Source of the DNA: Anaerolineae bacterium
GTDB lineage: Bacteria > Chloroflexota > Anaerolineae > Anaerolineales > Villigracilaceae
Direction: 5' to 3'
Assembly: GCA_017303735.1 (NCBI GenBank)
Contig: JAFLCF010000154.1
Span: 1 to 10,607, forward strand
DNA: 10,607 bases
Part shown: in pieces, positions 1 through 5,599 of the stretch
Layout: each line of letters begins with the position of its first letter
How positions within the stretch are numbered: the stretch's first letter is position 1
The notes under the pieces: model-generated
What the model saw: only the letters and a program-made list of their open reading frames with translations
Told to the model about the DNA's origin: nothing
Databases searched by the model: none
Translations under genes and position numbers: made by a program

Positions 1-1
1 C

Positions 2-799
2 GAAATCCCAGTGACGACATCGGCGGATGATCCCTTCATCACAAACGACTCGACTCCCAAGCCTTTGCTTGCCCGCACACAGGAGCAATCTCCCCGCCGA
101 CCCGAGCAGACTCAGCCCAAGCCTGCCGCAACACCCAAACCGAATCCAACGCCGAAGCAGACGAGTACCGAGGCACCGAGCAAACGAGTGGACGAGGTCA
201 AGCCGCAGGTTGCAGAGCCTGCACCCGCTACCCCCCTTTCATCCCCCCAAATGCCGGGGGCATTTGGGGGGACAGAGGGGGGTGATGACATGCCCCCGCC
301 GCCCGATAACTTCCCCGATGGATGGGACAGTGAATGGCAGCCCTCCTTCGACGAAGCCGCGATTGCTGCGAAGCCTGCGCCGAAGTTCAAGAAAGATGAA
401 CCGGTGACTCCTCCGCTGGTGACTCGCGCGGTGACAGCGTTGACTCAGCCCGAAGCGCTGAACCCAGCCGAAGACAGAGATGATGCGTTCATTCCGTCGT
501 TGTATGTTCCGCTGGCGAAAGAGAATAAAGACAAGGATCATCCGCCCCAACAGATCACCATCCTGCTGCGCTCCACCGGCGACAAGGAACGCGACAAGCG
601 CCGCATCAAGACCTTGTATGGCACGCTGATCTCATACCACGGACGCGACAAGTTTAGTTTTCAAATCTTCGAGAGCGGCAAGGGACACCTGATCGACTTC
701 CCCAACGACACCACGCGCATCTGCCCCGAACTGCTCCAGCGCCTGAAGAAGCTCATGGGCGAAGAGACCTGGCGCGTGGAAGAGATTACGTTTCAGTAG
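2..799 (+). CDS. dnaE: DNA polymerase III alpha subunit, C-terminal part (5' truncated by window)
   Basis: The frame is open to the left edge, so this is the 3' part of a longer gene; the GTG at 11 is not a convincing start because no ribosome binding site precedes it. About the first 165 residues are a low-complexity linker rich in Pro, Ala, Thr, Lys and Glu. From about residue 180 a compact domain begins (QITILLRSTGDKERDKRR, then LISYHGRDKFSFQIFE, and FPNDTTRICPELLQRLKKL). I recognise this as the C-terminal domain of bacterial, especially Chloroflexota-type, replicative polymerase alpha subunits, which lies beyond the OB fold. The catalytic PHP and polymerase domains would be upstream of the window. 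A GC-rich palindrome at 230-283 is read in frame within the linker. A strong hairpin terminator follows the TAG by 4 bases. The identity rests on family memory of the tail alone, so it is likely but not proven. Confidence 0.6.
   Translation, partial: EIPVTTSADDPFITNDSTPKPLLARTQEQSPRRPEQTQPKPAATPKPNPTPKQTSTEAPSKRVDEVKPQVAEPAPATPLSSPQMPGAFGGTEGGDDMPPPPDNFPDGWDSEWQPSFDEAAIAAKPAPKFKKDEPVTPPLVTRAVTALTQPEALNPAEDRDDAFIPSLYVPLAKENKDKDHPPQQITILLRSTGDKERDKRRIKTLYGTLISYHGRDKFSFQIFESGKGHLIDFPNDTTRICPELLQRLKKLMGEETWRVEEITFQ
230..283. repeat. 54-bp GC-rich nested palindrome inside the dnaE linker
   Basis: A perfect 14-bp inverted repeat lies at 242-255 and 259-272 with a 3-base GGG loop. It is nested inside a second perfect 8-bp pair at 230-237 and 276-283 (ACCCCCCT / AGGGGGGT). 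The whole block could fold as one long hairpin on either strand. It is translated in frame as part of the Pro/Gly-rich linker (residues PQMPGAFGGTEGG). The shape resembles a REP-like or small palindromic repeat unit inserted into coding sequence at a place where extra residues are tolerated. Whether it occurs elsewhere in the genome cannot be seen here. Confidence 0.7.
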
Positions 800-803
800 A
801 ATC

Positions 804-842
804 AAAGAGGCTGTCACCTTCAAGGTGGCAGCCTCTTTTTTA
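804..842 (+). terminator. Rho-independent terminator after dnaE
   Basis: Arms at 804-818 and 824-838 form a 15-bp stem with one G-T pair and a 5-base loop. The stem reads straight into a T run at 836-841. It starts 4 bases after the dnaE stop codon and ends one base before the stop codon of the converging HNH gene. The 5' arm begins with an AAA tract, so it may also terminate weakly on the minus strand. Confidence 0.88.
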
Positions 843-1751
843 TTAGGATGCTTTTGTGAACCTGCTATATCGCCAATCTAACGCATCTTTGCTCGGATAT
901 TTTTCCTTTGAAACAGGGAGTATGAGTTTTGTTCTATGTAACCCCTTTAGACCATGTTGTAACACGGGTCCATCTTCTTCTTCCAAAATATCTGCACGGA
1001 CATGAATAATGTAATCAGGCGTTACGCCGATTAGAAAACTGTCATAAGCGGCATGATGTAATTTGCAAAGAGATAAACCATTTTCAATTGTGGATTTACC
1101 CTCAGGAAGATTATCCGGGATAATGTGTGCAGCATCTAGCAATTCGCGATGTTTCAACCGACAAAATGCGCATTGTGACTTGTACGCATCCAAAACTTTT
1201 TCTCGAAAACTGCGTTGGCGTAACCTCACTTTGACAGTAGAAGTCAGGTATGCATGACGAGCATCAGAAACTTCTGCGACTTGGCGGGTAAAACTCGTTT
1301 CAGTCGGTTGATAAACAGGGATAGCATCATCAACAGCAACTTTGAAAGTTAGATTGCTTGGATCATCCCCAATAATATAAACTGGATAGGTTGCCAAGTA
1401 CTTTCCAGGTTCAATGCCATGAAAATACACAAGCGGACGTTTTAACTCAAAAACTTTTCGTAGCCCTACATTGTCACGATGATTTGGGTCTGTGCCACGA
1501 TAACGATAGATTAGAAAATTATCTTTTCCGAAATAGTCATCATATGGACCTTTGGGCGCAGTTGTAATAGAAAGTGGTAAATCTAGAATTTGCGGCTTGA
1601 AAATCCCTTGCGGTGCTACAAGCGGAATACGTTGTCCCTGAAACTCAAAGCCATTTTCAAGTAACTTTCTAGGCAGTACATCCCCTTGTGAATTAACCTG
1701 CTCTGAAAGCCAGTTAAATGCTGCTATTCGAACCTGTAAATCAATATCCAT
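843..1751 (-). CDS. HNH endonuclease, probable modification-dependent restriction enzyme (COG3440-like)
   Basis: This is a 302-residue protein. The C-terminal third carries a zinc-stabilised HNH nuclease fold: C194-x2-C197, the AAHIIPD block with H209, N224 in ENGLSLC, and C229 followed by HH at 232-233. These are the expected metal- and DNA-cleaving residues. The N-terminal 150 residues (WLSEQVNSQGDVLPRKLL, YRYRGTDPNHRDNVGLR, PLVYFHGIEPGKYLATYPVY) match from memory a widespread domain that precedes HNH in predicted restriction enzymes. Relatives of this architecture read chemically altered DNA, such as methylated or phosphorothioated DNA, so a role in cutting modified foreign DNA is a reasonable inference. 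No methyltransferase or dnd gene is nearby, which fits a stand-alone modification-dependent enzyme. AGGAT lies just upstream of the ATG. An antitoxin-like gene ends 58 bp upstream on the same strand and may share its transcript. Confidence 0.8.
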   Translation of the reverse strand: MDIDLQVRIAAFNWLSEQVNSQGDVLPRKLLENGFEFQGQRIPLVAPQGIFKPQILDLPLSITTAPKGPYDDYFGKDNFLIYRYRGTDPNHRDNVGLRKVFELKRPLVYFHGIEPGKYLATYPVYIIGDDPSNLTFKVAVDDAIPVYQPTETSFTRQVAEVSDARHAYLTSTVKVRLRQRSFREKVLDAYKSQCAFCRLKHRELLDAAHIIPDNLPEGKSTIENGLSLCKLHHAAYDSFLIGVTPDYIIHVRADILEEEDGPVLQHGLKGLHRTKLILPVSKEKYPSKDALDWRYSRFTKAS

Positions 1752-1809
1752 AATGTGATCCTACGCTGGACAAAATAGTATAAGCATCATATTGTAAGTT
1801 TAAGTATTT

Positions 1810-2016
1810 TTACAATTCTTTTTCCCGCTTCTTCTCTTCCAAAAACGCCTTCAAAATTCCTTTACCTTTCAAAGACCCACGCAATCTTGTTAGTTGTTCT
1901 TCGACTGTTGGAATATTTGCACGTTTATTCTCGAATCCCTCAAACCATTCACGGAATTGAGTCAATTCTTCTGGTGATAGTTCTGAAATTGCCTGCTTGA
2001 TTTCTTCAACGTTCAT
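1810..2016 (-). CDS. Small VapB-like antitoxin, orphan
   Basis: This is a 68-residue, highly charged protein. Residues 4-25 (EEIKQAISELSPEELTQFREW) form a predicted amphipathic helix typical of small RelE/ParE-family antitoxins. The tail (LRGSLKGKGILKAFLEEKKR, residues 45-64) resembles the toxin-wrapping end of VapB antitoxins that partner PIN-domain nucleases. The start is supported by a GAGGAG ribosome binding site at 2023-2028 and a possible promoter at 2047-2075. The next gene downstream, 58 bp away, is an HNH endonuclease and not a PIN or RelE toxin, so the usual partner is missing. It may be a leftover of a decayed module, act on a toxin elsewhere, or work with the HNH gene. The family call is tentative. 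Confidence 0.6.
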   Translation of the reverse strand: MNVEEIKQAISELSPEELTQFREWFEGFENKRANIPTVEEQLTRLRGSLKGKGILKAFLEEKKREKEL

Positions 2017-2046
2017 ATCCTACTCCTCACAGTAAACGACAAAAAT

Positions 2047-2075
2047 ATTTTACCGTCTTTTGCTAAATCTGTTTA
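2047..2075 (-). promoter_or_regulatory. Possible sigma-70 promoter for the antitoxin/HNH pair
   Basis: On the minus strand TAAACA (2070-2075) is followed after 17 bases by TAAAAT (2047-2052), about 30 bases before the ATG at 2016. The hexamers match the consensus moderately (4 of 6 and 5 of 6). The spacing is ideal. Confidence 0.4.
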
Positions 2076-2091
2076 ATAATTACGACCTCCT

Positions 2092-2130
2092 CGCAAAATA
2101 AAAAATGCCGCAGACATTACCTGCGGCATT
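2092..2130 (-). terminator. Rho-independent terminator after the VKOR gene
   Basis: Perfect 10-bp arms at 2104-2113 and 2121-2130 enclose a 7-base loop. On the minus strand the stem is followed by a T-rich run (complement of 2092-2103). It begins 14 bases after the stop codon of the thioredoxin-VKOR gene and separates it from the antitoxin promoter. Confidence 0.85.
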
Positions 2131-2144
2131 GAATAAAATCCCTG

Positions 2145-3287
2145 TTACCGGAAAGACCTCTTCCTGCCAAGCGCAAGCTGTGCGGGTCGCACGGTGATCA
2201 GCATCAGGGCGGTCATCAGAATGGCAGAGGTCAGGCACCAAGCGCAGGTGGCACCGATGACAAAAGGCTCGAGGAAGGTCAGGTAGATCGAGAACAACGT
2301 ACCCGCCAGGGTCAGCAGGAACAAGGTCAACGCAGCAAGCCGGGCAGGCTGTTTCTGTCCGTAATTCGCAACCAGCCACGCCACGAAAATGCCCGCATAG
2401 CCCAGCAGTCCCAGCACGCCCACCGGCAGAATACCAAACAAAAGCGCATACTCACTTTGCTGAACCGTGTTGCAATCACCGACCGGTCCACAAATGGCAT
2501 CGGTCTGGGTGGTTTCAACATAGGCAAGATACCCGGCAACCCCCACCCCGATCACACAAAGCAGCGGAATGACCCACAACGGCAAAGACATCGGGGCTGG
2601 CTTTTTTCCGCTTCGAAACGTTTGCACCACCCACGCCAGCGCAGCGAGCATTCCGATCAAAACGATCACCGCCAGAGTATTCCCAACCGGGTCCTGCGCA
2701 AAACGTTCGCTCCAACTCATCTCATGACTCCCCGCAAATGGGATCCCCGACTCAACCTCAGGCAGGGTCGATGCCGGGGCTGTAGCGGCAGGCAATGGGG
2801 CGGATTGAGGCGCCTCCTCCGCCGTTTGGGGCTGGTCCTGCGTCGCAGCTTCCGATTCATCTGAAGGTTGGTTCAGCACATCTGCCAGCCCAGGGATGTT
2901 GGGATACGCCACGCCGCCCTGCGCCAGATAGCTTTCGATCAGTTGCGGAAATTGATTCGGAATGTCCGCAGACCCGATCAGGTACATATCATCGATCACC
3001 AGAAAAGGCACACCGGCTTTTTCGAGATCAAACGCCTGTATGGCATTCATAAACAAGGCGCTGCCCTGCTCGGTGGTAACGTCGATACCGACGATCTGAA
3101 GCTGCGAGCCATACTTGTCTTTCATGGGCCAGATCGTTTGGGTGATCACATATTCACAATGCCCGCAGGTGGGTGAGTAAAACAGCACGGCTTGCACAAC
3201 GGGGGCGTCATCCTGCGCCGCAGCCGAAGAGACGGGGAATGCAAGCATGATGAAGATCAGGCAAAATGTGAGGATGTTTTTATTCAT
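2145..3287 (-). CDS. Thioredoxin-VKOR fusion, disulfide-bond-forming membrane protein
   Basis: The protein has 380 residues. Residues 1-24 are a signal peptide or anchor (ILTFCLIFIMLAFPVSSAAA). Residues 30-135 form a thioredoxin-like domain with active site C41-G-H-C44 and a cis-Pro loop (GVP, 92-94). A Pro/Ala/Gln/Glu-rich linker runs to about 190. The C-terminal half is a five-helix VKOR domain (helices near 205-222, 236-256, 281-306, 314-338 and 344-366) with loop cysteines C266 and C272 and the quinone-proximal pair C348-A-W-C351. The known role of this family is to pass electrons from folding exported proteins through the thioredoxin cysteines to VKOR and then to quinone, doing the work of DsbA plus DsbB in one chain. 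The thioredoxin domain precedes VKOR, whereas in the well-studied cyanobacterial fusions it follows. GGAG lies 9 bases before the ATG. A small membrane peptide gene precedes it by 43 bp. Confidence 0.9.
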   Translation of the reverse strand: MNKNILTFCLIFIMLAFPVSSAAAQDDAPVVQAVLFYSPTCGHCEYVITQTIWPMKDKYGSQLQIVGIDVTTEQGSALFMNAIQAFDLEKAGVPFLVIDDMYLIGSADIPNQFPQLIESYLAQGGVAYPNIPGLADVLNQPSDESEAATQDQPQTAEEAPQSAPLPAATAPASTLPEVESGIPFAGSHEMSWSERFAQDPVGNTLAVIVLIGMLAALAWVVQTFRSGKKPAPMSLPLWVIPLLCVIGVGVAGYLAYVETTQTDAICGPVGDCNTVQQSEYALLFGILPVGVLGLLGYAGIFVAWLVANYGQKQPARLAALTLFLLTLAGTLFSIYLTFLEPFVIGATCAWCLTSAILMTALMLITVRPAQLALGRKRSFR

Positions 3288-3330
3288 GCACTACTCCATA
3301 GAGAATCCATTACGCGGTTCTTTCCGCGCA

Positions 3331-3423
3331 TCATCGGGTATTGCGTTTGCGGTGAAGGCTGTAGAGGATAAGCGCCAGCAAGACCAGCGTAAACGGTGTA
3401 ACAATTTCCAACAGTGAAGACAT
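3331..3423 (-). CDS. 30-residue single-span membrane peptide
   Basis: This short gene encodes about 30 residues: MSSLLEIV, then a hydrophobic stretch (PFTLVLLALILYSL, residues 10-23), then a basic tail HRKRNTR. That is one transmembrane helix with the positive end predicted to stay in the cytoplasm. An AGGGAG ribosome binding site at 3429-3434 stands 5 bases before the ATG, which is better than the sites of many longer genes here. It ends 43 bp before the thioredoxin-VKOR gene on the same strand, so both are probably on one mRNA. The shape recalls small accessory proteins such as CcmD of cytochrome c maturation, which also belongs to thiol chemistry, but the sequence is too short to assign. 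Chance occurrence is possible. Confidence 0.5.
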   Translation of the reverse strand: MSSLLEIVTPFTLVLLALILYSLHRKRNTR

Positions 3424-3470
3424 GGCTGCTCCCTGCCCAAACGGGCAAAAACGACCGTTGACTCACCTTT

Positions 3471-3499
3471 ACTATAGCGCGCCACGGGCAGAATTTACA
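3471..3499 (-). promoter_or_regulatory. Possible -10 box for the small peptide/VKOR unit
   Basis: On the minus strand TATAGT (3471-3476) lies about 48 bases upstream of the peptide ATG. A weak TGTAAA lies 17 bases further upstream (3494-3499). Only the -10 hexamer resembles consensus. The rest of 3435-3543 holds no gene that I can support. Confidence 0.3.
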
Positions 3500-3543
3500 G
3501 TAACAAGTGTCATCTATGCCATAGCCGCTACTCAGGTCTACAG

Positions 3544-3549
3544 TAAAAT
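3544..3549 (+). promoter_or_regulatory. -10 box of esterase stub A, leaderless spacing
   Basis: TAAAAT stands exactly 6 bases before the ATG at 3556, so transcription would start at or next to the A of the start codon. No Shine-Dalgarno sequence fits in this space. The same arrangement precedes the other three copies of this gene start. Confidence 0.55.
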
Positions 3550-3555
3550 ACCCCC

Positions 3556-3621
3556 ATGATCCCCCATCCCCTCCTCCAACTCGCCCGCGCAACCGGAAAC
3601 CCCGTCATCAAAGGCGTCTAA
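3556..3621 (+). pseudogene. Truncated esterase 5' end, copy A (21 codons)
   Basis: The reading frame begins MIPHPLLQLARATGNPVIKG and stops one codon later. It matches the first 20 or so codons of the intact esterase at 7280 (LLQLARLTGNPVIEG), with the same -10-to-ATG spacing. Similarity ends at GGC (3613-3615), where the sequence changes to the upstream region of the AbiE module. Copies A and C share a five-residue start (MIPHP), whereas copy B and the intact gene have four residues (MATN, MTIN). It is a remnant, not a working gene. It could instead be a short leader peptide, but its repetition beside each module favours a duplicated gene start. Confidence 0.8.
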
Positions 3622-3623
3622 AA

Positions 3624-3661
3624 CAAAAATACCACATATATATACATATGTGGTATTTTTG
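3624..3661. promoter_or_regulatory. 16-bp perfect palindrome at the AbiE promoter, candidate AbiEi operator
   Basis: Arms at 3624-3639 and 3646-3661 are perfect 16-bp complements around a 6-base centre. The right arm ends 3 bases before the TATAAT of the abiE promoter and the palindrome covers the position of the -35 box. AbiEi antitoxins are known to repress their own operon by binding inverted repeats in the promoter, so an operator role fits. The A-rich left and T-rich right ends would also suit a bidirectional terminator closing off transcription from stub A. Confidence 0.6.
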
Positions 3662-3664
3662 TAA

Positions 3665-3670
3665 TATAAT
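3665..3670 (+). promoter_or_regulatory. -10 box of the AbiE module, leaderless spacing
   Basis: A consensus TATAAT lies exactly 6 bases before the ATG at 3677. The first transcribed base would be the A of the start codon. The -35 position falls inside the palindrome at 3624-3661, so a bound repressor would block the polymerase. Confidence 0.65.
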
Positions 3671-3676
3671 CCCTGT

Positions 3677-4273
3677 ATGGCAGGCAACCCGTATAAAAAA
3701 ATCTTTGCAAATCATAGCGGCATCCTACGCGCAGCGCGGGCGGTTGAACTTGGAGTGCCCCGACATGTGCTGTACGAGATGGTCAAATCGGGCGAACTCT
3801 TCCGCGAAGCGCCGGGGATTTACCGCCTAAGCGACTCTGATCCCCTTGGGAATCCCGACCTCGTAAATATTAGTCTGCGCGCGCCGCAGGCAGTGTTCTG
3901 CCTGATCTCCGCACTCTACTTCCACGAACTAACCACGCAAATCCCGCACTTTATCTATTTTGCCCTGCCACGTGATGTCAAAACCCCAAAGATTCATCAC
4001 CCGCCCATCCGCGTCTTTCATTTTTCAAAATCACCGTATCAAGCAGGCATTGTTGAATATAAAGTGGATGGCGTCAAAGTCAAGGTGTATGACCGTGAGA
4101 AGACCGTCGCCGATTGCTTCAAGTTCCGCCGAAAAGTGGGTATGGATGTAGCGCTCGAAGCGCTACGCGATTATATGAAACAGCCGAAAATGAACATATC
4201 CCTGCTGATGAAATATGCCAAAGTAAATCGAGTCGAGAAGATCATGCGTCCATATGTGGAGTCATTGCTATGA
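3677..4273 (+). CDS. abiEi: AbiEi-family antitoxin (winged helix plus antitoxin domain)
   Basis: This 198-residue protein matches the type IV antitoxin AbiEi. Residues 1-55 form a winged helix-turn-helix (GILRAARAVELGVPRHVLYEMVKSGELFREAPGIYRL region), which in the family binds the operon's own promoter. The C-terminal domain carries the usual signatures: a helical block (PQAVFCLISALYFHELT, 70-86), ALPRDVKTPKI (96-106) and the hallmark DREKTVADCFKFRRKVG (139-155). In characterised AbiE systems the C-terminal domain prevents toxicity without stably binding the toxin. The ATG is chosen because a consensus -10 box stands 6 bases upstream and no ribosome binding site is present. The stop overlaps the toxin start in an ATGA. 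A palindrome just upstream is the likely operator. Confidence 0.88.
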   Translation: MAGNPYKKIFANHSGILRAARAVELGVPRHVLYEMVKSGELFREAPGIYRLSDSDPLGNPDLVNISLRAPQAVFCLISALYFHELTTQIPHFIYFALPRDVKTPKIHHPPIRVFHFSKSPYQAGIVEYKVDGVKVKVYDREKTVADCFKFRRKVGMDVALEALRDYMKQPKMNISLLMKYAKVNRVEKIMRPYVESLL

Positions 4274-5184
4274 AAGAAACAACGAAGAATATCCCCGCAT
4301 CCATTTTGGCTCGCTTGCGAAATCAATCTACCGTTATTAACCGACCCTATACAGAAGTCCTTCAATACTTTGCCATGGAACGCTTCCTATATCGGCTTTC
4401 CAAAACCAACTATGCCGAAAAATTCGTTCTCAAAGGCGGATTGTTGTTTTATGTCTGGAATCTGTCCATGCGCCGCCCGACCAAGGATATAGATTTTCGA
4501 GGATATGTTTCAAGCGATAGCGATAACCTGCATAAAATCATCAAGACAGTCATTGAAGTATCTGCACCAGAAGATGGGCTGGTGTTCGATTCGCAATCCG
4601 TTTCTGTGGAAGAAACTCAGATCGACGCCGATTATGTCGGTATCCGCATTAAGTTGATTGCTTTGCTGGAGCGTACCCGCATCCCGCTTCAAATTGACAT
4701 TGGCTTTTCAGATGAACTTGCCTCAAAAGCAGAGCTTGTCGAATATCCGAACATCCTGCCTGACTTCAAATCCGCTCAAATGAGAAGTTATCCCAAAGAG
4801 GCTGTGGTAGCTGAAAAATTTCACGCCATGATTCGGCATGCCCAATTGAATAGCCGCATGAAAGATTATTACGACCTCTGGCTGATTTTGCAGACCTTTG
4901 AATTTGAAAGCTCAAACCTGCAAAAAGCAATTGAAATCACTTTCAAAAAACGAGAGGAGACTCTGCCAACTGAGCGTCCCATTGGGTTGACCGCTGAATT
5001 TGGCGAAAACAATCAATCGAGTTGGGAAAATTTCCTTGAGAAGTCTAGTCTTGGGTTTGATGAAATCAGTGACTTTGTTCAGATTATCGAGAAAATATGG
5101 GGCTTTTTACAACATCCTTTGCTAGCCTCTACAAATGGAGAATGGTCCAGCCGAAAATGGCATGCATCCAAGGGTTGGAAATAA
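4270..5184 (+). CDS. abiEii: AbiEii-family nucleotidyltransferase toxin
   Basis: The 304-residue protein is translated from the ATG that overlaps the antitoxin stop (ATGA), which argues for translational coupling. The open frame continues upstream to 4114, but that part only overlaps abiEi. The DUF1814/AbiEii polymerase-beta-like fold is shown by FVLKGGLLFYVW (52-63), RRPTKDIDF with D73 and D75 (68-76), a third acid D143 in LQIDIGF, the YPKEAVVAEKFHAM block (174-187), and K198-D199 in MKDYYDLW. The family blocks growth by transferring nucleotides to tRNA or related targets and gives phage abortive infection or plasmid stabilisation. All catalytic motifs look intact. The stop codon is only 3 bases before the -10 box of esterase stub B, and no terminator is seen between, so the last 15 or so residues may have been changed when the junction formed. 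Confidence 0.88.
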   Translation: MKETTKNIPASILARLRNQSTVINRPYTEVLQYFAMERFLYRLSKTNYAEKFVLKGGLLFYVWNLSMRRPTKDIDFRGYVSSDSDNLHKIIKTVIEVSAPEDGLVFDSQSVSVEETQIDADYVGIRIKLIALLERTRIPLQIDIGFSDELASKAELVEYPNILPDFKSAQMRSYPKEAVVAEKFHAMIRHAQLNSRMKDYYDLWLILQTFEFESSNLQKAIEITFKKREETLPTERPIGLTAEFGENNQSSWENFLEKSSLGFDEISDFVQIIEKIWGFLQHPLLASTNGEWSSRKWHASKGWK

Positions 5185-5187
5185 TCG

Positions 5188-5193
5188 TACAAT
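5188..5193 (+). promoter_or_regulatory. -10 box of esterase stub B, leaderless spacing
   Basis: TACAAT ends 6 bases before the ATG at 5200, as in the other copies. It starts 3 bases after the abiEii stop codon, so the duplicated segment includes the promoter as well as the first codons. Confidence 0.55.
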
Positions 5194-5199
5194 GGGGGT

Positions 5200-5298
5200 A
5201 TGGCCACCAACCTCCTCCAACTCGCCCGAACAAACGGCAACCCCGTCATCGAAGGCAGACGCGTCACCTTCGTGTGGCAGGGCACGCAGTGGGTATAA
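5200..5298 (+). pseudogene. Truncated esterase 5' end, copy B (32 codons)
   Basis: The frame starts MATNLLQLARTNGNPVIEGR and runs on as RVTFVWQG, matching residues 1-28 of the intact esterase. It then departs as TQWV and stops. Over residues 13-27 its differences from copy C are synonymous (AAC for AAT, CGC for CGT). Similarity ends near 5285. The stop codon TAA is built into the TATAAT of the next module's promoter (5294-5299). It is a broken gene start with its own -10 box. Confidence 0.85.
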
Positions 5299-5299
5299 T
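5294..5299 (+). promoter_or_regulatory. -10 box of module 2, leaderless spacing
   Basis: A consensus TATAAT stands exactly 6 bases before the ATG at 5306. No purine-rich ribosome binding site lies between. The -35 region would fall inside stub B and shows no good hexamer. Confidence 0.6.
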
Positions 5300-5305
5300 C
5301 AAGCC

Positions 5306-5599
5306 ATGCAAGCGATCCAAAGACTTCCCTACGTTTGGGATTATGACATCGACCAAACCCAATTTTTAGCCATCCTTGAAGGGCGCGAAAGCAAAGGACG
5401 ACTAAATCAAGATTGGGCAGCTTGCCGCTTGCTGGAATATGCCCCTTACGAAGAAATCATTCGTTTAATTGGCTTTCGTAAACTTGTAGAAAATTGGTCA
5501 CGCTGGCGCGGACGCATCCGCTCGCAAAGCCGGGTGCGCGGCTTAGATTTTGTTGTGAAATGGATACCTGAGAAACACCCAGAGTTGATGCATGGCTAA
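5306..5599 (+). CDS. Small DUF6922-like protein, probable antitoxin of module 2
   Basis: The protein has 97 residues, starts MQAIQRLPYVWDYDID, and ends WIPEKHPELMHG. The ATG at 5306 is chosen over the longer open frame (from 5135) because that extension would read through abiEii and stub B in the wrong frame, and because TATAAT lies 6 bases upstream of 5306. The centre has RLLEYAPYEEIIRLIGFRKL and then a basic segment (WSRWRGRIRSQSRVRG). From memory this resembles the DUF6922 family that is encoded directly before AbiEii-type nucleotidyltransferases. The next gene starts 8 bases inside it, so the pair is translationally coupled. By position it should be the antitoxin. No helix-turn-helix is obvious. 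The family name is tentative, but the pairing is clear. Confidence 0.7.
   Translation: MQAIQRLPYVWDYDIDQTQFLAILEGRESKGRLNQDWAACRLLEYAPYEEIIRLIGFRKLVENWSRWRGRIRSQSRVRGLDFVVKWIPEKHPELMHG

Noticed and set aside
632..823. 63-residue minus-strand frame over the dnaE tail and terminator
   Set aside because: It is the antisense of a well-supported coding region and includes one arm of the terminator.
3284..3592. 102-residue minus-strand frame before the VKOR gene
   Set aside because: Composition is low-quality (Gly/Ser/Tyr/Cys-rich), it crosses the peptide gene, promoter and stub A, and no ribosome binding site supports it.
4114..4269. N-terminal extension of abiEii inside abiEi
   Set aside because: It overlaps the conserved end of abiEi. 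The ATGA overlap at 4270 is the standard coupling, and the motifs start after it.
5135..5305. N-terminal extension of the DUF6922-like gene
   Set aside because: It would cross the abiEii end and stub B out of frame. The ATG at 5306 has a consensus -10 box at leaderless distance.
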